64,000 nucleotides of DNA from Bacillota bacterium (GTDB lineage Bacteria; Bacillota; UBA4882; UBA8346): positions 1-64,000 of the forward strand of contig JAEYRX010000046.1 in the NCBI GenBank assembly GCA_023435225.1. Reading direction: 5' to 3'. A program made the translations under genes and the position numbers. Under the pieces are notes generated by a model that had not been told where the DNA came from, made no database searches, and saw nothing but the letters and a program-made list of their open reading frames with translations. Of the stretch, positions 10,101-18,359 are shown piece by piece (position 1 is the stretch's first letter; each line of letters opens with the position of its first letter).

Positions 10101-10438
10101 GTGGTGATTATTTGCAAGAACTCGATTATGTTTGGCTGTTACCGGACCGGGAGTACTTTAAAAATCTCTATTTTGAAGCTAGGTTACGGTTAGCCCGGTA
10201 TTATCTCGATAAAAAGGATTATAATCATGCTATCAGCCATTTGCAACTGCTAACGGCCTTAGATCCTTTATCCGAAGAGATCCACCGGTTATTAATGTTT
10301 GCTCATGCGGGTATGGGAAATCGAAGTGCGGTCAAGGAACAATATCAATCTTTAAAATTAATCCTGAAAAATGAGTTAGGCTTGGAACCCTGCCGGGAAA
10401 CCCAAACAATCTTTAACCAACTATATAAAACGGATTAA
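7112..10438 (+). CDS. Large MalT-type ATPase transcriptional regulator with BTAD (SARP-like) C-terminus
   Basis: Signal-transduction regulator of 1108 residues. The N-terminus is a MalT/LuxR-type STAND ATPase with Walker A APAGYGKT at residues 41-48. The middle (about 340-800) is TPR-like. A HEAT-like patch (about 800-850: EEPEVRRSV and NPSVRQSAVEAL) follows. From about 870 come a winged-helix DNA-binding region (TLGSLRIF...SKTRDLLAFL) and a bacterial transcriptional activator domain to the end. Such proteins sense a ligand through the TPR region and activate transcription when ATP-bound. It is divergent from the Ig-like protein operon, with about 200 bases between, which makes that operon the first candidate target. 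No strong ribosome site precedes the ATG. Confidence 0.85.
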   Translation: MVEILLAKLLPPRVGKGIINRPRLINLLKGFEERKLTLIQAPAGYGKTVLMLQLATETRRSLAWFQLDIYDNDPAVFLQYLITGIRSHIPEFGIQAEQLIEEGNTENFLRLIVTAIVNEISQHADYQLLLAFDDYQVISDPLIQRFMQDFLEHLPDCVHVMIASRTLPSLNVSRLKTQSEVLSVGIEDLRFTDDETNDFLDKRTLQLTSLNQQLLKEKINGWPAALKLLTDAAMNANLPLQTNSGMAEIYTYLANEVLEQQPDEIRDFLLSTAVLETINPESCNLLLERNDSGPILDYLEKQQLFLIPLAGPEKAYRYHQLFRDFLIERLGEKKEHLLHKAGEIALQSGNLDQAIEYYLIAGVDQDLLSLLEKAGKEAFRQGRWQTVERWLRMLSLEQILADEWLCFFQAQIKIYQGKLDEAEFWVEGSLDKFTKKKDTTGIAECQFLQARILNGHGRNKESLVILEKANPVLQAETNIRFDLPLEMAFALSRIGRFQDANQLLNQALKTADALKDYWIMPHLLEGLGNTFYWMGDHTNALKCYQKGIKISPNQILPNYNFQDFVASIYQEWGELDLAFEYAQRSVTIKENLGMIEALPSAYYQLGNIYIDFGEFKKAETFYRRGIELAENGGERHFLSLNKAYLTRCLAFQGRLTESLTIAEQVLAEAQTQSETLLASCQVICAPTFIQNGNIPKAQKMLMEALPRLEQWQFAVPLSYGYGTLAVLNFKMGNREKAGELSRKLLDLAARKNLVRLFLTIAEYQSILRYGMEHGIEVYFIQRLLVRLGKRAVSLLTNLAGHEEPEVRRSVITPLCEIGTENAVSMLKRLSEDSNPSVRQSAVEALERFDPITSELQLKTKSSILEIKTLGSLRIFKEGTEISPINWRTSKTRDLLAFLTHQRNPVYKETIIEVLWPDNEFKKAQGLFHTSLYYLRQILEKIGYPDLIVYQNKQYQLAAKLFSTDRTRFQKLVIAGFNDETSPEKIADFLERAVALYSGDYLQELDYVWLLPDREYFKNLYFEARLRLARYYLDKKDYNHAISHLQLLTALDPLSEEIHRLLMFAHAGMGNRSAVKEQYQSLKLILKNELGLEPCRETQTIFNQLYKTD

Positions 10439-10518
10439 ATTAGAGTAGAGATTACAATTTCAATAAAGTTCCGGCGATACCGGTTCAGTATGAAGATTTA
10501 CTCGGGCATTAAAGAAAC

Positions 10519-10845
10519 TTATTGACGACATAAATAAGTAAAATAATAAAAATACTTTTGCCATTGAAGATCGGTTGAATGATACTGATTATCGTATATT
10601 AAATAATCGATTAACAGCTCTCTTGCACGTAAAAGCTCTTTCAAACGTTGATGGTTTTTCGGATCAGCGACTGTAAGATCAATCAATTCCAACATGCGGT
10701 ATAAAGCACGTTGGAAAAATTCGGGATTATTCTTATTCTTCCATTTAATCGTCCGTTCGACTTCGCTACCGATATTGGCGAGTTGTGTAATGAAGGAAAA
10801 CTCCCACCACCTTCCTTCGGCTAGTTGTTGATGTTGATAACTCAT
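10519..10845 (-). CDS. Small helical protein coupled to a DUF5674 gene
   Basis: About 108 residues, all-helical by composition and rich in Trp, Tyr, Gln and Arg, with no signal peptide or membrane segment. The start is taken at 10845, where ATGA overlaps the stop of the upstream DUF5674 gene and GGGTGG lies at a suitable distance; an ATG four codons earlier is also possible. The coupling suggests that the two products work together. No function was recognised; the two-gene arrangement recalls a toxin-antitoxin pair in form only. Confidence 0.65.
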   Translation of the reverse strand: MSYQHQQLAEGRWWEFSFITQLANIGSEVERTIKWKNKNNPEFFQRALYRMLELIDLTVADPKNHQRLKELLRARELLIDYLIYDNQYHSTDLQWQKYFYYFTYLCRQ

Positions 10846-11183
10846 CGTTCCACCCATTTATCCACTATGGAAACAATTTTTTGGCGGATTTGCGGGTCAT
10901 CAACTCCACGACTCATGTTCCCGAAGGAAGGCCTGATGTTAATCATGGAATCAAATTCTATAAAATCATCATTTTCCAGAGTGGGATACAGGTTAATACC
11001 CCAAAGATTTTTTTGGGCCGAACCGTTTTCAATCAGCAGTTCTTCTTCATCGGAATGAAGTTCCGCATCGACGGCGATGATTTCCTTTTCAACATCTACA
11101 ACCGCCTTCACTAAATCGCCGAAAGTCTGTTCAGCCAATTTTATTAATTCATCCAAAGTAATTTTTTTTTCCAAAATGAACAT
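10842..11183 (-). CDS. DUF5674-family protein
   Basis: 113 residues matching the DUF5674 pattern as remembered: an N-terminal helix (ITLDELIKLAEQTFGDLVKAVVD), an acidic centre with DAELHSDEEELLIENGS, then LWGINLYP and IDSMINIRPS-like sequence with NMSRGV and a terminal helix. These proteins are small and cytosolic, of unknown function. It is the first gene of a two-gene unit and overlaps the following gene by the ATGA junction. Confidence 0.75.
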   Translation of the reverse strand: MFILEKKITLDELIKLAEQTFGDLVKAVVDVEKEIIAVDAELHSDEEELLIENGSAQKNLWGINLYPTLENDDFIEFDSMINIRPSFGNMSRGVDDPQIRQKIVSIVDKWVER

Positions 11184-11290
11184 GGTTGTACACCTTTAGT
11201 TTAGAATACTTCAGTAATAAAGTTAGTATATCATGCTTAAACTAAAAAAAATAGATATTTTGCTTCATTGTAAGAAACACAATTGCCGGG

Positions 11291-12055
11291 GTGGCTTTTT
11301 TGCAAGATTTTAAAAATATTTATAGATGGGCCGAAAAATACTTTAATGATAATCGGGTAAGATTGGTTATCCTGGTTTTGGCCGGATTGTTTCTGGTACT
11401 ACTTTCTGTTGAAGGTTGGCTAAATATTTGGGTAAGGTCATCATTAAAAGATAGCCTGGGATGGGGTAAGGACCCAAAAGTAAAAATATCCGCTGATTTA
11501 AACTGGTTAACTTTATTTGATATTGCTCAAGGTAAAATAAGGTGGGTCCGGGTCAAAGGTGAGAACTGTATAATTAGTAATATTCGTTTTACCAGCTTAA
11601 ATTTTCAAAATGGAGGTTTTACTTTTAATCTGTCCTTACTATTAACCAAGCAACGACTACAGCTATTGAGTATCGGTGCTACTACTGTAGAAGCGACCGT
11701 TACTGCCAAATCTTTCAGTGAATACTTGAATTTGCTTTATCCCCAGCTAAAACCGGGAGTAAAAATTTATCCGGGAGAATTTCTTATCAGTTCTGAGGCA
11801 AAACTTTTTGAAAAAGAAGTCCCGGTACAACTGGCCGGAGAATTACAAATAAGCGGTCCCAAAAACCTGCGGTTCTATCCAACCCGTTTAATTATCTCCG
11901 GACGAACCGTACCTAAAGATTTTTTACGTTTTTTAGGGAACCAGATCCCATTGGAATTTACACTAATGGAAGACTGGCCGTTGGAGGTTAAAGAAGTTAC
12001 CTTGAAAAGGGACTTACTTTTTTTATCGTTTAAAGAAATAAACTATATAAGATGA
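11291..12055 (+). CDS. Membrane-anchored DUF2993-like protein
   Basis: 254 residues: a basic N-terminus, one membrane segment at about residues 24-46, then an extracytoplasmic beta-rich domain resembling DUF2993/LmeA-type lipid-binding proteins. The DUF2993 assignment rests on overall pattern and is tentative. The start is GTG at 11291 with only a GGGG run in front, so the exact start is uncertain. The stop codon lies inside the left arm of the double-palindrome repeat, so the repeat has supplied or replaced the gene's end. Confidence 0.6.
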   Translation: MAFLQDFKNIYRWAEKYFNDNRVRLVILVLAGLFLVLLSVEGWLNIWVRSSLKDSLGWGKDPKVKISADLNWLTLFDIAQGKIRWVRVKGENCIISNIRFTSLNFQNGGFTFNLSLLLTKQRLQLLSIGATTVEATVTAKSFSEYLNLLYPQLKPGVKIYPGEFLISSEAKLFEKEVPVQLAGELQISGPKNLRFYPTRLIISGRTVPKDFLRFLGNQIPLEFTLMEDWPLEVKEVTLKRDLLFLSFKEINYIR

Positions 12056-12228
12056 ACTAAATCATACGAATAAGCTTTCCCCTTCCAAAAGCCGAATGGG
12101 AAAGAGTAAATAGCAGAATTTAGTTCATCTTATTTTCCGCTGTAATAAGTTGAATTAAATTCATTAATTTCCTATTACGTCTGGCTTTAGAGATGTAATA
12201 TTTATTCGGGAAATTTAATTCAACTTAT
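12047..12228. repeat. Double-palindrome repeat, copy 1
   Basis: Two consecutive hairpins with perfect 16-bp arms: ATAAGATGAACTAAAT (12047-12062) with its complement at 12118-12133, and ATAAGTTGAATTAAAT (12145-12160) with its complement at 12213-12228. The two arm sequences are variants of each other. The same ~182-bp unit recurs at 20999-21222 and, diverged, at 56416-56495. It also provides the stop codon of the preceding gene and could act as its terminator. Confidence 0.85.
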
Positions 12229-12360
12229 ATAAAAAAGGTAACAAATACTTTTTAGCGAATTTATTTTATGATTAATTATGTTGAAAGGATGGAAAGTATT
12301 AGGTTTTCGAAAGGAAAAAAGGATTCTATCTTTCGGCTAATGCCTAATGCTTAATGCCTG

Positions 12361-13518
12361 ATGCCTACAAAAAAACCGGTTATATTTTTATCGACCTGTG
12401 AGTTTTCCGGGGATATGCACGGGGAAGTTTTAATCAAAGAGTTAAAAAAGGTTATTCCGGAAGCGATTTTTTATGGAGTGGGTGGTCCAAAGATGGCCGC
12501 TGCCGGGATGGAAGTTTTTTTTGATACCCTCTCCCGGAGTACGCTTGGTTTTGTAGAAGCTTTAAAAAATATCCGTCGGATGACTAAACTTATAGATGAA
12601 ATTGACAAGGAATGGGAAAGACGGCGCCCGGATTTGATGATTTGGCTGGATTCCGGAGGTTTTAACCTACCTTTGGCTAAAAGAGCTAAAGAGCGGGAGA
12701 TACCGGTAGTCTGTATGTTTTCACCATCGGCTTGGGCTTATGGGGAGGATCGGGCGGTAAAACTGGCCGAACGAATAAAGTTATTATTGGCAGTTTTGCC
12801 ATTTGAAGCTGATTTTTACCGGAAGTTCGGAGCTAACGTTACTTATGTCGGCCATCCATTAATTGATCGGGTAGGGAATCCGGAGCCGACAGAGTTTCGC
12901 AAGCGATTGAAATTAAATCCGGGCCAAAAGTTAGTCGCATTGATGCCTGGGAGCCGCCGTCAGGAAATTATCAATTTATTGCCTTTGATGCTGGAAACAG
13001 CGCAGGAATTAAGCCGGGATCTGGATATTAAATGGGTATTGCCGATAGCCGCTTCGATTAACCGGGATTGGTTGCTTTCGATGATCAAACCATACCGGAT
13101 TTCTTTGGAAATAATTACTGAAGGCGTCTATGATTTACTGGCAGCTACTGATGGTGCAGTAATCGCTTCCGGAACCGCAACTTTGGAGGCGGCTATCTTA
13201 AATACTCCGATGGTTGTCATTTACCGTATTTCCAAGTTGTCATTCTTTATTTACCGGCGTTTGGAGTCTAAGGAGCATAAAGCTAAACAGTTGCTAATTG
13301 GGTTACCCAATATTGTTATGGGGCGGGAAATAGTGCCGGAGCTAATTCAGGAACAATTAACCACTCAGAACATAAGTGACAGGCTAAAAAAAATCCTTAT
13401 TGATACTCAATATAATGAAAAATTAAGAGCAGAGTTAAACACGGTTAAAGAAATGATCGGCCCGGGAGAGGTAATGAGAAGGGCGGCGAAGGAAATAGTT
13501 AAAATAATTGACAATTGA
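12361..13518 (+). CDS. lpxB: Lipid A disaccharide synthase
   Basis: GT19 glycosyltransferase that joins UDP-2,3-diacylglucosamine and lipid X to form the lipid A disaccharide at the inner membrane. The 385-residue length is typical. The N-terminal FSGDMHG motif (about 15-21), YGVGGPKM, the GFVEAL stretch, SPSAWAYG, YVGHPLIDR, the LMPGSRRQEI nucleotide-site motif and ASGTATLEAAI are all in family order. The ATG at 12361 fits the family N-terminus, although no clear ribosome site precedes it. Its presence implies LPS or lipid-A-like lipid and therefore an outer membrane. No other lpx gene adjoins it. Confidence 0.93.
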   Translation: MPTKKPVIFLSTCEFSGDMHGEVLIKELKKVIPEAIFYGVGGPKMAAAGMEVFFDTLSRSTLGFVEALKNIRRMTKLIDEIDKEWERRRPDLMIWLDSGGFNLPLAKRAKEREIPVVCMFSPSAWAYGEDRAVKLAERIKLLLAVLPFEADFYRKFGANVTYVGHPLIDRVGNPEPTEFRKRLKLNPGQKLVALMPGSRRQEIINLLPLMLETAQELSRDLDIKWVLPIAASINRDWLLSMIKPYRISLEIITEGVYDLLAATDGAVIASGTATLEAAILNTPMVVIYRISKLSFFIYRRLESKEHKAKQLLIGLPNIVMGREIVPELIQEQLTTQNISDRLKKILIDTQYNEKLRAELNTVKEMIGPGEVMRRAAKEIVKIIDN

Positions 13519-13706
13519 GAATTGAAAATTAAAAACCAGACATAAAACAATTACTCTAAATTTGCGGGTTAAACACTTTATTGTTACACTAATAAAAAAT
13601 AAAACTCTAAACTTTGAACAATAAACAAATATTTTTTATGGCGAAAATCCTGTAATACTCATCCCTAACGTTGAATAAAAAATAAGAGACGGTTGGGGGT
13701 GGGATT

Positions 13707-14681
13707 ATGAGGATTATTTTTTTAGGTCAAAAGCAGCTAAAGATATTTATAATTGGCTTAATTTGTATAATCTTTATAAGTGGAATTATAGTTAATCGGG
13801 AACGGATAGCTCGACAGGCGTTCGGTGTTAAACAGGGAGTTAGATTGGAAGGTCAACTTTTACAGGGGTTATTGCCGGATGAGGTAGCGTCTGTAGTTAA
13901 AGTGTTGGCCGAAAAAGTAAGCCGTGAACCCCGGAACGCTTGTTATTACGGTGAAACCGGTGAGATAATTCCGGCTGAAGCTGGAAAAGCTGTAAATATA
14001 GCAATAAATGTCCGCCGGGTCTTTACGGCCAAACCGGGAACCAATCTAGACCTTCTTATAAGTGAAGTTACCCCGGATATATCGGAGGATTATTTTAAAC
14101 CGGTATACCACGGAAAAGAAGACAGTCCCAGGGCGGCATTGGCGATTAATGTAGCTTGGGGTGAGGAATACTTAGGGGAGATACTAAAGACATTACGTTC
14201 CGAAAAGGTTAAGGCTACATTTTTCTTTGTGGGAACATGGGTAAAAGCTTTTCCTGAGATGGTGAGAACAATTGCCGCCGATGGTCATGAAGTAGCCAAT
14301 CATGGTTTATACCACGGCCATCCCGAGCAAATGGGGCAAGAGGAATTACGGAAGTTGATCTTGGAGAACACCTCCTTACTAACTTCAATAGTGGGTAAAA
14401 AACCGGTTAACCTGTTCGCTCCCCCTTATGGGGAGTTGAATGCCCAGATTGTACGGGTGGCCGGACAGCTTGGCTATAGGACGATTATGTGGTCGGTTGA
14501 TTCGATTGATTGGAAAAATCCAGCCCCGGAGGTTTTGTTGGACCGGGTACTGTCAAAAGTAAAACCCGGCGGTATCATACTTTTACATCCAACCATTTCC
14601 ACCAAAGAGTCTCTACCGATATTGATCAAATCATTACGAAAGAGAGGGTTAGAGCCGGGGACGGTTTCTTCGGTATTGTGA
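13707..14681 (+). CDS. ylxY: YlxY-type sporulation polysaccharide-deacetylase-like protein
   Basis: 324 residues: a membrane anchor at about 10-28, a ~100-residue linker domain, then a NodB-fold domain from about 145. In place of the usual catalytic FDDGP it has INVAWGEEY, the signature of the YlxY subfamily, while the H-x3-H region (NHGLYHGHP) and the APPYG motif remain. The missing Asp pair suggests altered or absent deacetylase activity, as in other YlxY proteins. GGGGGTGGG precedes the ATG. In Bacillus ylxY adjoins the M16 protease mlpA; here the same neighbour and dut follow, after an inserted GH18 gene on the other strand. Confidence 0.85.
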   Translation: MRIIFLGQKQLKIFIIGLICIIFISGIIVNRERIARQAFGVKQGVRLEGQLLQGLLPDEVASVVKVLAEKVSREPRNACYYGETGEIIPAEAGKAVNIAINVRRVFTAKPGTNLDLLISEVTPDISEDYFKPVYHGKEDSPRAALAINVAWGEEYLGEILKTLRSEKVKATFFFVGTWVKAFPEMVRTIAADGHEVANHGLYHGHPEQMGQEELRKLILENTSLLTSIVGKKPVNLFAPPYGELNAQIVRVAGQLGYRTIMWSVDSIDWKNPAPEVLLDRVLSKVKPGGIILLHPTISTKESLPILIKSLRKRGLEPGTVSSVL

Positions 14682-14715
14682 AAGATAAGAGCCAAGGGTG
14701 GTCTATAAAAGACTA

Positions 14716-14858
14716 TTAGACAGGATTAACACAGATTAACACGGATTAAAAACCTAATAATAATATTAAAAAGCGGCTTTGGGCCGCTTTTTATAATATC
14801 ATATTGATTTTTAAATCCTTTATCCGAATCCCTTAAATCCGTGTAAATCCGTGTCTAA
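14716..14858. repeat. Inverted ACACGGATT repeats around a terminator
   Basis: A left block of CAGGATTAACACAGATTAAC type followed by ACGGATTAA (14716-14750) is inverted on the right as TTAAATCCGTGTAAATCC followed by GTGTCTAA (14833-14858). Together they could form one large cruciform with the terminator stem at its centre. This kind of ACACGGATT repeat occurs widely between genes in bacterial genomes (recalled). Confidence 0.6.
14768..14795. terminator. Bidirectional terminator between convergent genes
   Basis: AAAAAGCGGC (14768-14777) pairs with GCCGCTTTTT (14783-14792) over a 5-base loop. A/T runs on both sides let it serve ylxY on the plus strand and the GH18 gene on the minus strand. Confidence 0.88.
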
Positions 14859-14879
14859 GAACCTTCTTTTAGACCCGAA

Positions 14880-16178
14880 TTAATGTGCTAATTGTTGCTG
14901 GATCGTGCTCCAGATGGCGGGGTCTTCGTAACCGAGACGCCAGACGGCAACTCCCCGTAAATTGTATTTGCGGACCAGTTCCATCTTGGTTGCGGTGCTG
15001 TAACTGTTTTCGTACCATACTTGATGGGTTATGCCCCAATTTTTATAGGTGAAGTAGGGTACTTTATAATTAGCATGCCATTTAGGAGCAATATTATGCT
15101 TTTTGATTAGATTTTGAATAGCCTTAAAAGTTATTGCTTTGCCGTTACTTAAACTCCAGTCATAACCATAAGCAGCTATACCGACGATAATCTTGCTGTT
15201 TGAAAAGTAACGGAGCGTGTAATTTATTACTTTTTCCACCCAAGGATACGAGGCCACCGGTCCCGCTGTTCCTCCTGAATAATGTTCGTCATAGGTCATT
15301 ATCATTACCCGATCCAAGTAGGGGGCTATTGCTTGGTAATCATAAGCCCCTCCGTGACTGGAGGTTTTATCATCATAAGTTTTGGCGGGAATCGACGCTG
15401 TTACCGATAAATTTTTTGGCCGTAAAGCAGCGGATAATTCCCGGAAGAAAGCCGTCAGATAAATTCGATCCTTGGCTGGAACATTTTCAAAGTCGATATT
15501 TACTCCCTGGTAACCATTTTCCACTATTGTTCTGATAATACCATTAATAGCCCGGGAACGTGAAGCCGAATTGGTAAGCATTTTATGAATTGCATTACTA
15601 TTAAAATTGCCACCCTTAATATTGTTAACCAGGGCTAAAGTATCCGCTCCGGCCGACCTGGCCAGATTAACCGGTTTAGAACTGTGGCTGCTCTGGATGG
15701 ATCCATACTGGTCAACCTGGAACGAGAAAGGGATTAGCATATTGATAGCGCCGAGGTTTTGAGCTAAAGCCTTATAACCGATGGAATCACCGGCATAATT
15801 TTCTACGTAATAACCGGCGATGATTTTTTCACTATTGCTAATACCGGAAGCATAAGTTTTAAGTGATACCGTCCATTTAGGAACCCATCCTTGCCGATCA
15901 CCATCGGCTTGAACCCGGTACCAACCATTTTTTTCATCAAGGACCAGTAAAGAGGAGCCTTCGGAAAGAGCGCCGACAGGAGTGCCGTTTTGATAATTAT
16001 CGCGTAGGTTGGTTTCTTTACCGGTCACTTTCCCGGAACGTGGGAAATTGCTCACCTGACTAGAACCGGGATTGGTTGGGGTTGATATAGGTTGTGATGA
16101 TCCGGAGTTACCGCCAAATACACTGGAGGTAAGATAAAATATAAGCGCCAGCAGTGTCGTTATTAAATTACCTTGCAT
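14880..16178 (-). CDS. Exported SH3-domain glycoside hydrolase family 18 protein
   Basis: 432 residues with an N-terminal signal peptide/anchor, a Ser/Pro-rich linker (about 24-48), a bacterial SH3 domain (about 50-108, with TNLRD...GWYRV...GWVPKW) and a GH18 barrel to the end. The catalytic strand is GVNIDFENV with the acid at E231; MTYDEHY and GIAAYGYDW are further family motifs. It resembles YaaH/YdhD-type spore or cell-wall N-acetylglucosaminidases, so the likely substrate is peptidoglycan or spore cortex. The ATG is preceded by GGGAGTTACC. It lies head to tail against ylxY. Confidence 0.88.
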   Translation of the reverse strand: MQGNLITTLLALIFYLTSSVFGGNSGSSQPISTPTNPGSSQVSNFPRSGKVTGKETNLRDNYQNGTPVGALSEGSSLLVLDEKNGWYRVQADGDRQGWVPKWTVSLKTYASGISNSEKIIAGYYVENYAGDSIGYKALAQNLGAINMLIPFSFQVDQYGSIQSSHSSKPVNLARSAGADTLALVNNIKGGNFNSNAIHKMLTNSASRSRAINGIIRTIVENGYQGVNIDFENVPAKDRIYLTAFFRELSAALRPKNLSVTASIPAKTYDDKTSSHGGAYDYQAIAPYLDRVMIMTYDEHYSGGTAGPVASYPWVEKVINYTLRYFSNSKIIVGIAAYGYDWSLSNGKAITFKAIQNLIKKHNIAPKWHANYKVPYFTYKNWGITHQVWYENSYSTATKMELVRKYNLRGVAVWRLGYEDPAIWSTIQQQLAH

Positions 16179-16328
16179 TGGTAACTCCCTTCAAAAGATC
16201 TTTTTAAGAATATAAAAATGTTGTTATTGAATTCGTTAATTACAATTTATATCCTTTATGTACATACCGGCAAACCGGTTACAATCAGGCAAGACAGGTA
16301 GGAAATGGTCAAATTGATTTGTTTAGAA

Positions 16329-16376
16329 TATATGTTGCAACGAAAGCTTATATCAAAAAATTTATTGCAACATATA
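16329..16376. repeat. TTGCAACATATA inverted repeat, copy 1
   Basis: TATATGTTGCAA (16329-16340) and TTGCAACATATA (16365-16376) form a perfect 12-bp inverted repeat upstream of the M16 protease gene. The right half with its flank (TTATTGCAACATATAT...AGATTTT-like) recurs at 18938-18966. It may be a regulatory palindrome or a small repeat family member. Confidence 0.55.
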
Positions 16377-16463
16377 TAAAAGCAGGATTTTTTCTTTTAA
16401 AACGCGAAGCATTAATTTCATTAAAAACAAATTAAATAAAAGATTAAGATTAAGGAAAACGAT

Positions 16464-17726
16464 ATGTATCAACGAGCAACTTTAACAAATGGATTAAAGG
16501 TTATTTGTGAGTATATTCCCAATGTCCATTCGGTTTCTCTTGGGGTATGGGTCGGGACAGGCTCAAGGTATGAGGAACCGGTGTACAACGGTATTTCTCA
16601 CTTTATTGAACATATGCTGTTTAAAGGCACTACCCAAAGAACAGCTAAACAAATAGCCGAAACAATTGATGCGGTAGGCGGCCAGCTTAATGCTTTTACA
16701 ACTAAGGAATATACCTGTTTTTATGCCAAGGTATTAGGCCAACATTTTCAACTTGGGGTTGACCTCCTGGCCGATATGGTAAATAATTCGTTTTTCTCCT
16801 CTCAAGAAATTGAAAAAGAAAAATCGGTCGTACTGGAGGAGATTAAATCTTTTGAAGACTCTCCGGACGAACTGATTCATGATCTATTTGTGGGCGCCAT
16901 ATTAAGGAACCATCCTTTAGGCTGGGCTATCCTTGGTTCTCCGGAGTCGGTTCAACGGATCGATAAAGAAATAATCCTCAAGTATCTAAAACAACATTAT
17001 ACTCCTGATAACATAGTTTTTGCAGTAGCGGGAAATGTGCAATTAGACCAGGTTATTACAGCAGCGGAAAAATATTTTTCAAATATAGAAGGTAAAGTGA
17101 GCCAAGATTTGCAAGCAATTCCTCAATTTGTTCCGGAATTGATTTTAAGATCAAAAAAGACTGAACAGGTCCATCTTTGTTTGGGAACCAGGGGAGTAAG
17201 CCGGAAGAGTTCTGATAAGTATACGGTCTTTGTAATGGATAATATTTTGGGTGGAAGTGTAAGTTCCAGGTTGTTCCAGGAACTCCGGGAGGAACGGGGA
17301 CTCGTTTATGTTACCGGTTCCAACCATGCTTCATATAAAGATACCGGAGTCTTTTCCGTTTATGCCGGCACCAGCTTAAAGTACTTTGAGGAAGTGGTTT
17401 CCTTAATTAAAGCCGAATTACAGAGCGTTATGGAGATGCCAATTAGCCAAGCGGAATTGACCAGGACTAAGGAGCAATTAAAAGGCAGCCTCTTATTGAG
17501 TCTGGATAGTACTTGCAACCGGATGAGCAGGCTGGCTAAGACCGAGTTGTTTGAAGATCAATTATTCACTCCGGAAGAGATTGTAACTAAGATTGATGCG
17601 GTTACCGGTGAGGATGTCCAAAGAGTAGCCAATGAGTTGTTGACAGAGGAAAAACAAACGCTAACCGCAATTGGCCCATTTAAAACTAATTCATCAATTT
17701 ATAGGAAACCTTACCATGAATACTGA
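16464..17726 (+). CDS. mlpA: M16-family zinc peptidase (MlpA/YmxG type)
   Basis: Zinc metallopeptidase of the processing-peptidase family, 420 residues. The inverted zinc motif HFIEH is at residues 46-50 and the downstream metal-binding glutamate lies in the EEIKSFEDSPDE helix about 75 residues on. The C-terminal half has the usual REERGLVY motif. It is cytosolic by sequence, having no signal peptide. The ATG overlaps no other gene and has only a weak AAGGAAA site. dut starts within its last codons, so the two are cotranscribed; ylxY upstream completes the Bacillus-like neighbourhood. Confidence 0.9.
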   Translation: MYQRATLTNGLKVICEYIPNVHSVSLGVWVGTGSRYEEPVYNGISHFIEHMLFKGTTQRTAKQIAETIDAVGGQLNAFTTKEYTCFYAKVLGQHFQLGVDLLADMVNNSFFSSQEIEKEKSVVLEEIKSFEDSPDELIHDLFVGAILRNHPLGWAILGSPESVQRIDKEIILKYLKQHYTPDNIVFAVAGNVQLDQVITAAEKYFSNIEGKVSQDLQAIPQFVPELILRSKKTEQVHLCLGTRGVSRKSSDKYTVFVMDNILGGSVSSRLFQELREERGLVYVTGSNHASYKDTGVFSVYAGTSLKYFEEVVSLIKAELQSVMEMPISQAELTRTKEQLKGSLLLSLDSTCNRMSRLAKTELFEDQLFTPEEIVTKIDAVTGEDVQRVANELLTEEKQTLTAIGPFKTNSSIYRKPYHEY

Positions 17727-18228
17727 TAACAATCAAGTTAGAGTGAAAATAGTATCTCCGTTAATTCCGGAAAAAATCCCTTTACCGGATTATGCTACTC
17801 CCGGCTCAGCCGCTATGGATCTGCATGCCTGTTGTGAAAAACCGATAGTTATTCCGGCAGGTTCCAGAGGAAAAGTACCAACCGGAATCGCAATCGAGTT
17901 GCCTCAACCGGAGATTGTTGCCTTGGTTTTTCCCAGAAGCGGCTTGGCCTCAAAGCATGGCATCTCCCTGTCGAATGCTGTTGGAGTAATAGATAGCGAT
18001 TATCGCGGCGAGATTATTTGTTTGGTTAGAAACGATGATGATACCGATTTTACCGTTAATCCCGGGGACCGGATTGCTCAATTAGGCTTTTTCCCGATTT
18101 ATAAAATTTGTTGGGAAGAAGTGGCCGAACTTAATAACACCAGCCGTGGGAGTGGCGGTTTTGGCTCCACCGGTTTGAGTCAAGTTCAAAATGAGAACGC
18201 TGGAAAGAAAACTGGTTTGAATGAGTGA
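17716..18228 (+). CDS. dut: dUTP diphosphatase
   Basis: Trimeric dUTPase that hydrolyses dUTP to dUMP and diphosphate, 170 residues from the chosen start. All five motifs are present: PGSAAMDL (29-36), PRSG (73-76), GVIDSDYRGEI (90-100), RIAQL and the C-terminal RGSGGFGSTG arm. A reading frame opens earlier at 17671, but the family begins about where the ATG at 17716 lies, and AGGAAACC precedes it. It overlaps the end of the M16 protease gene by 11 bases. It acts together with the dCMP deaminase in dUMP supply. Confidence 0.92.
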   Translation: MNTDNNQVRVKIVSPLIPEKIPLPDYATPGSAAMDLHACCEKPIVIPAGSRGKVPTGIAIELPQPEIVALVFPRSGLASKHGISLSNAVGVIDSDYRGEIICLVRNDDDTDFTVNPGDRIAQLGFFPIYKICWEEVAELNNTSRGSGGFGSTGLSQVQNENAGKKTGLNE

Positions 18229-18359
18229 GATAATGGACTGTAATTTATTGAGGAGGGATTTTTAAAATCCGATTTTCGTTTGCATGATTGTCCGGAAAAA
18301 AATATAATAGATTTTGCCACTAAAAATAAATCCTGTTGAAGATGCTGAGGTGATTATGG

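Noticed and set aside
13707..14681. Active NodB deacetylase annotation for the ylxY product
   Set aside because: The FDDGP motif is replaced by INVAWG, so a plain active-deacetylase call is not supported.
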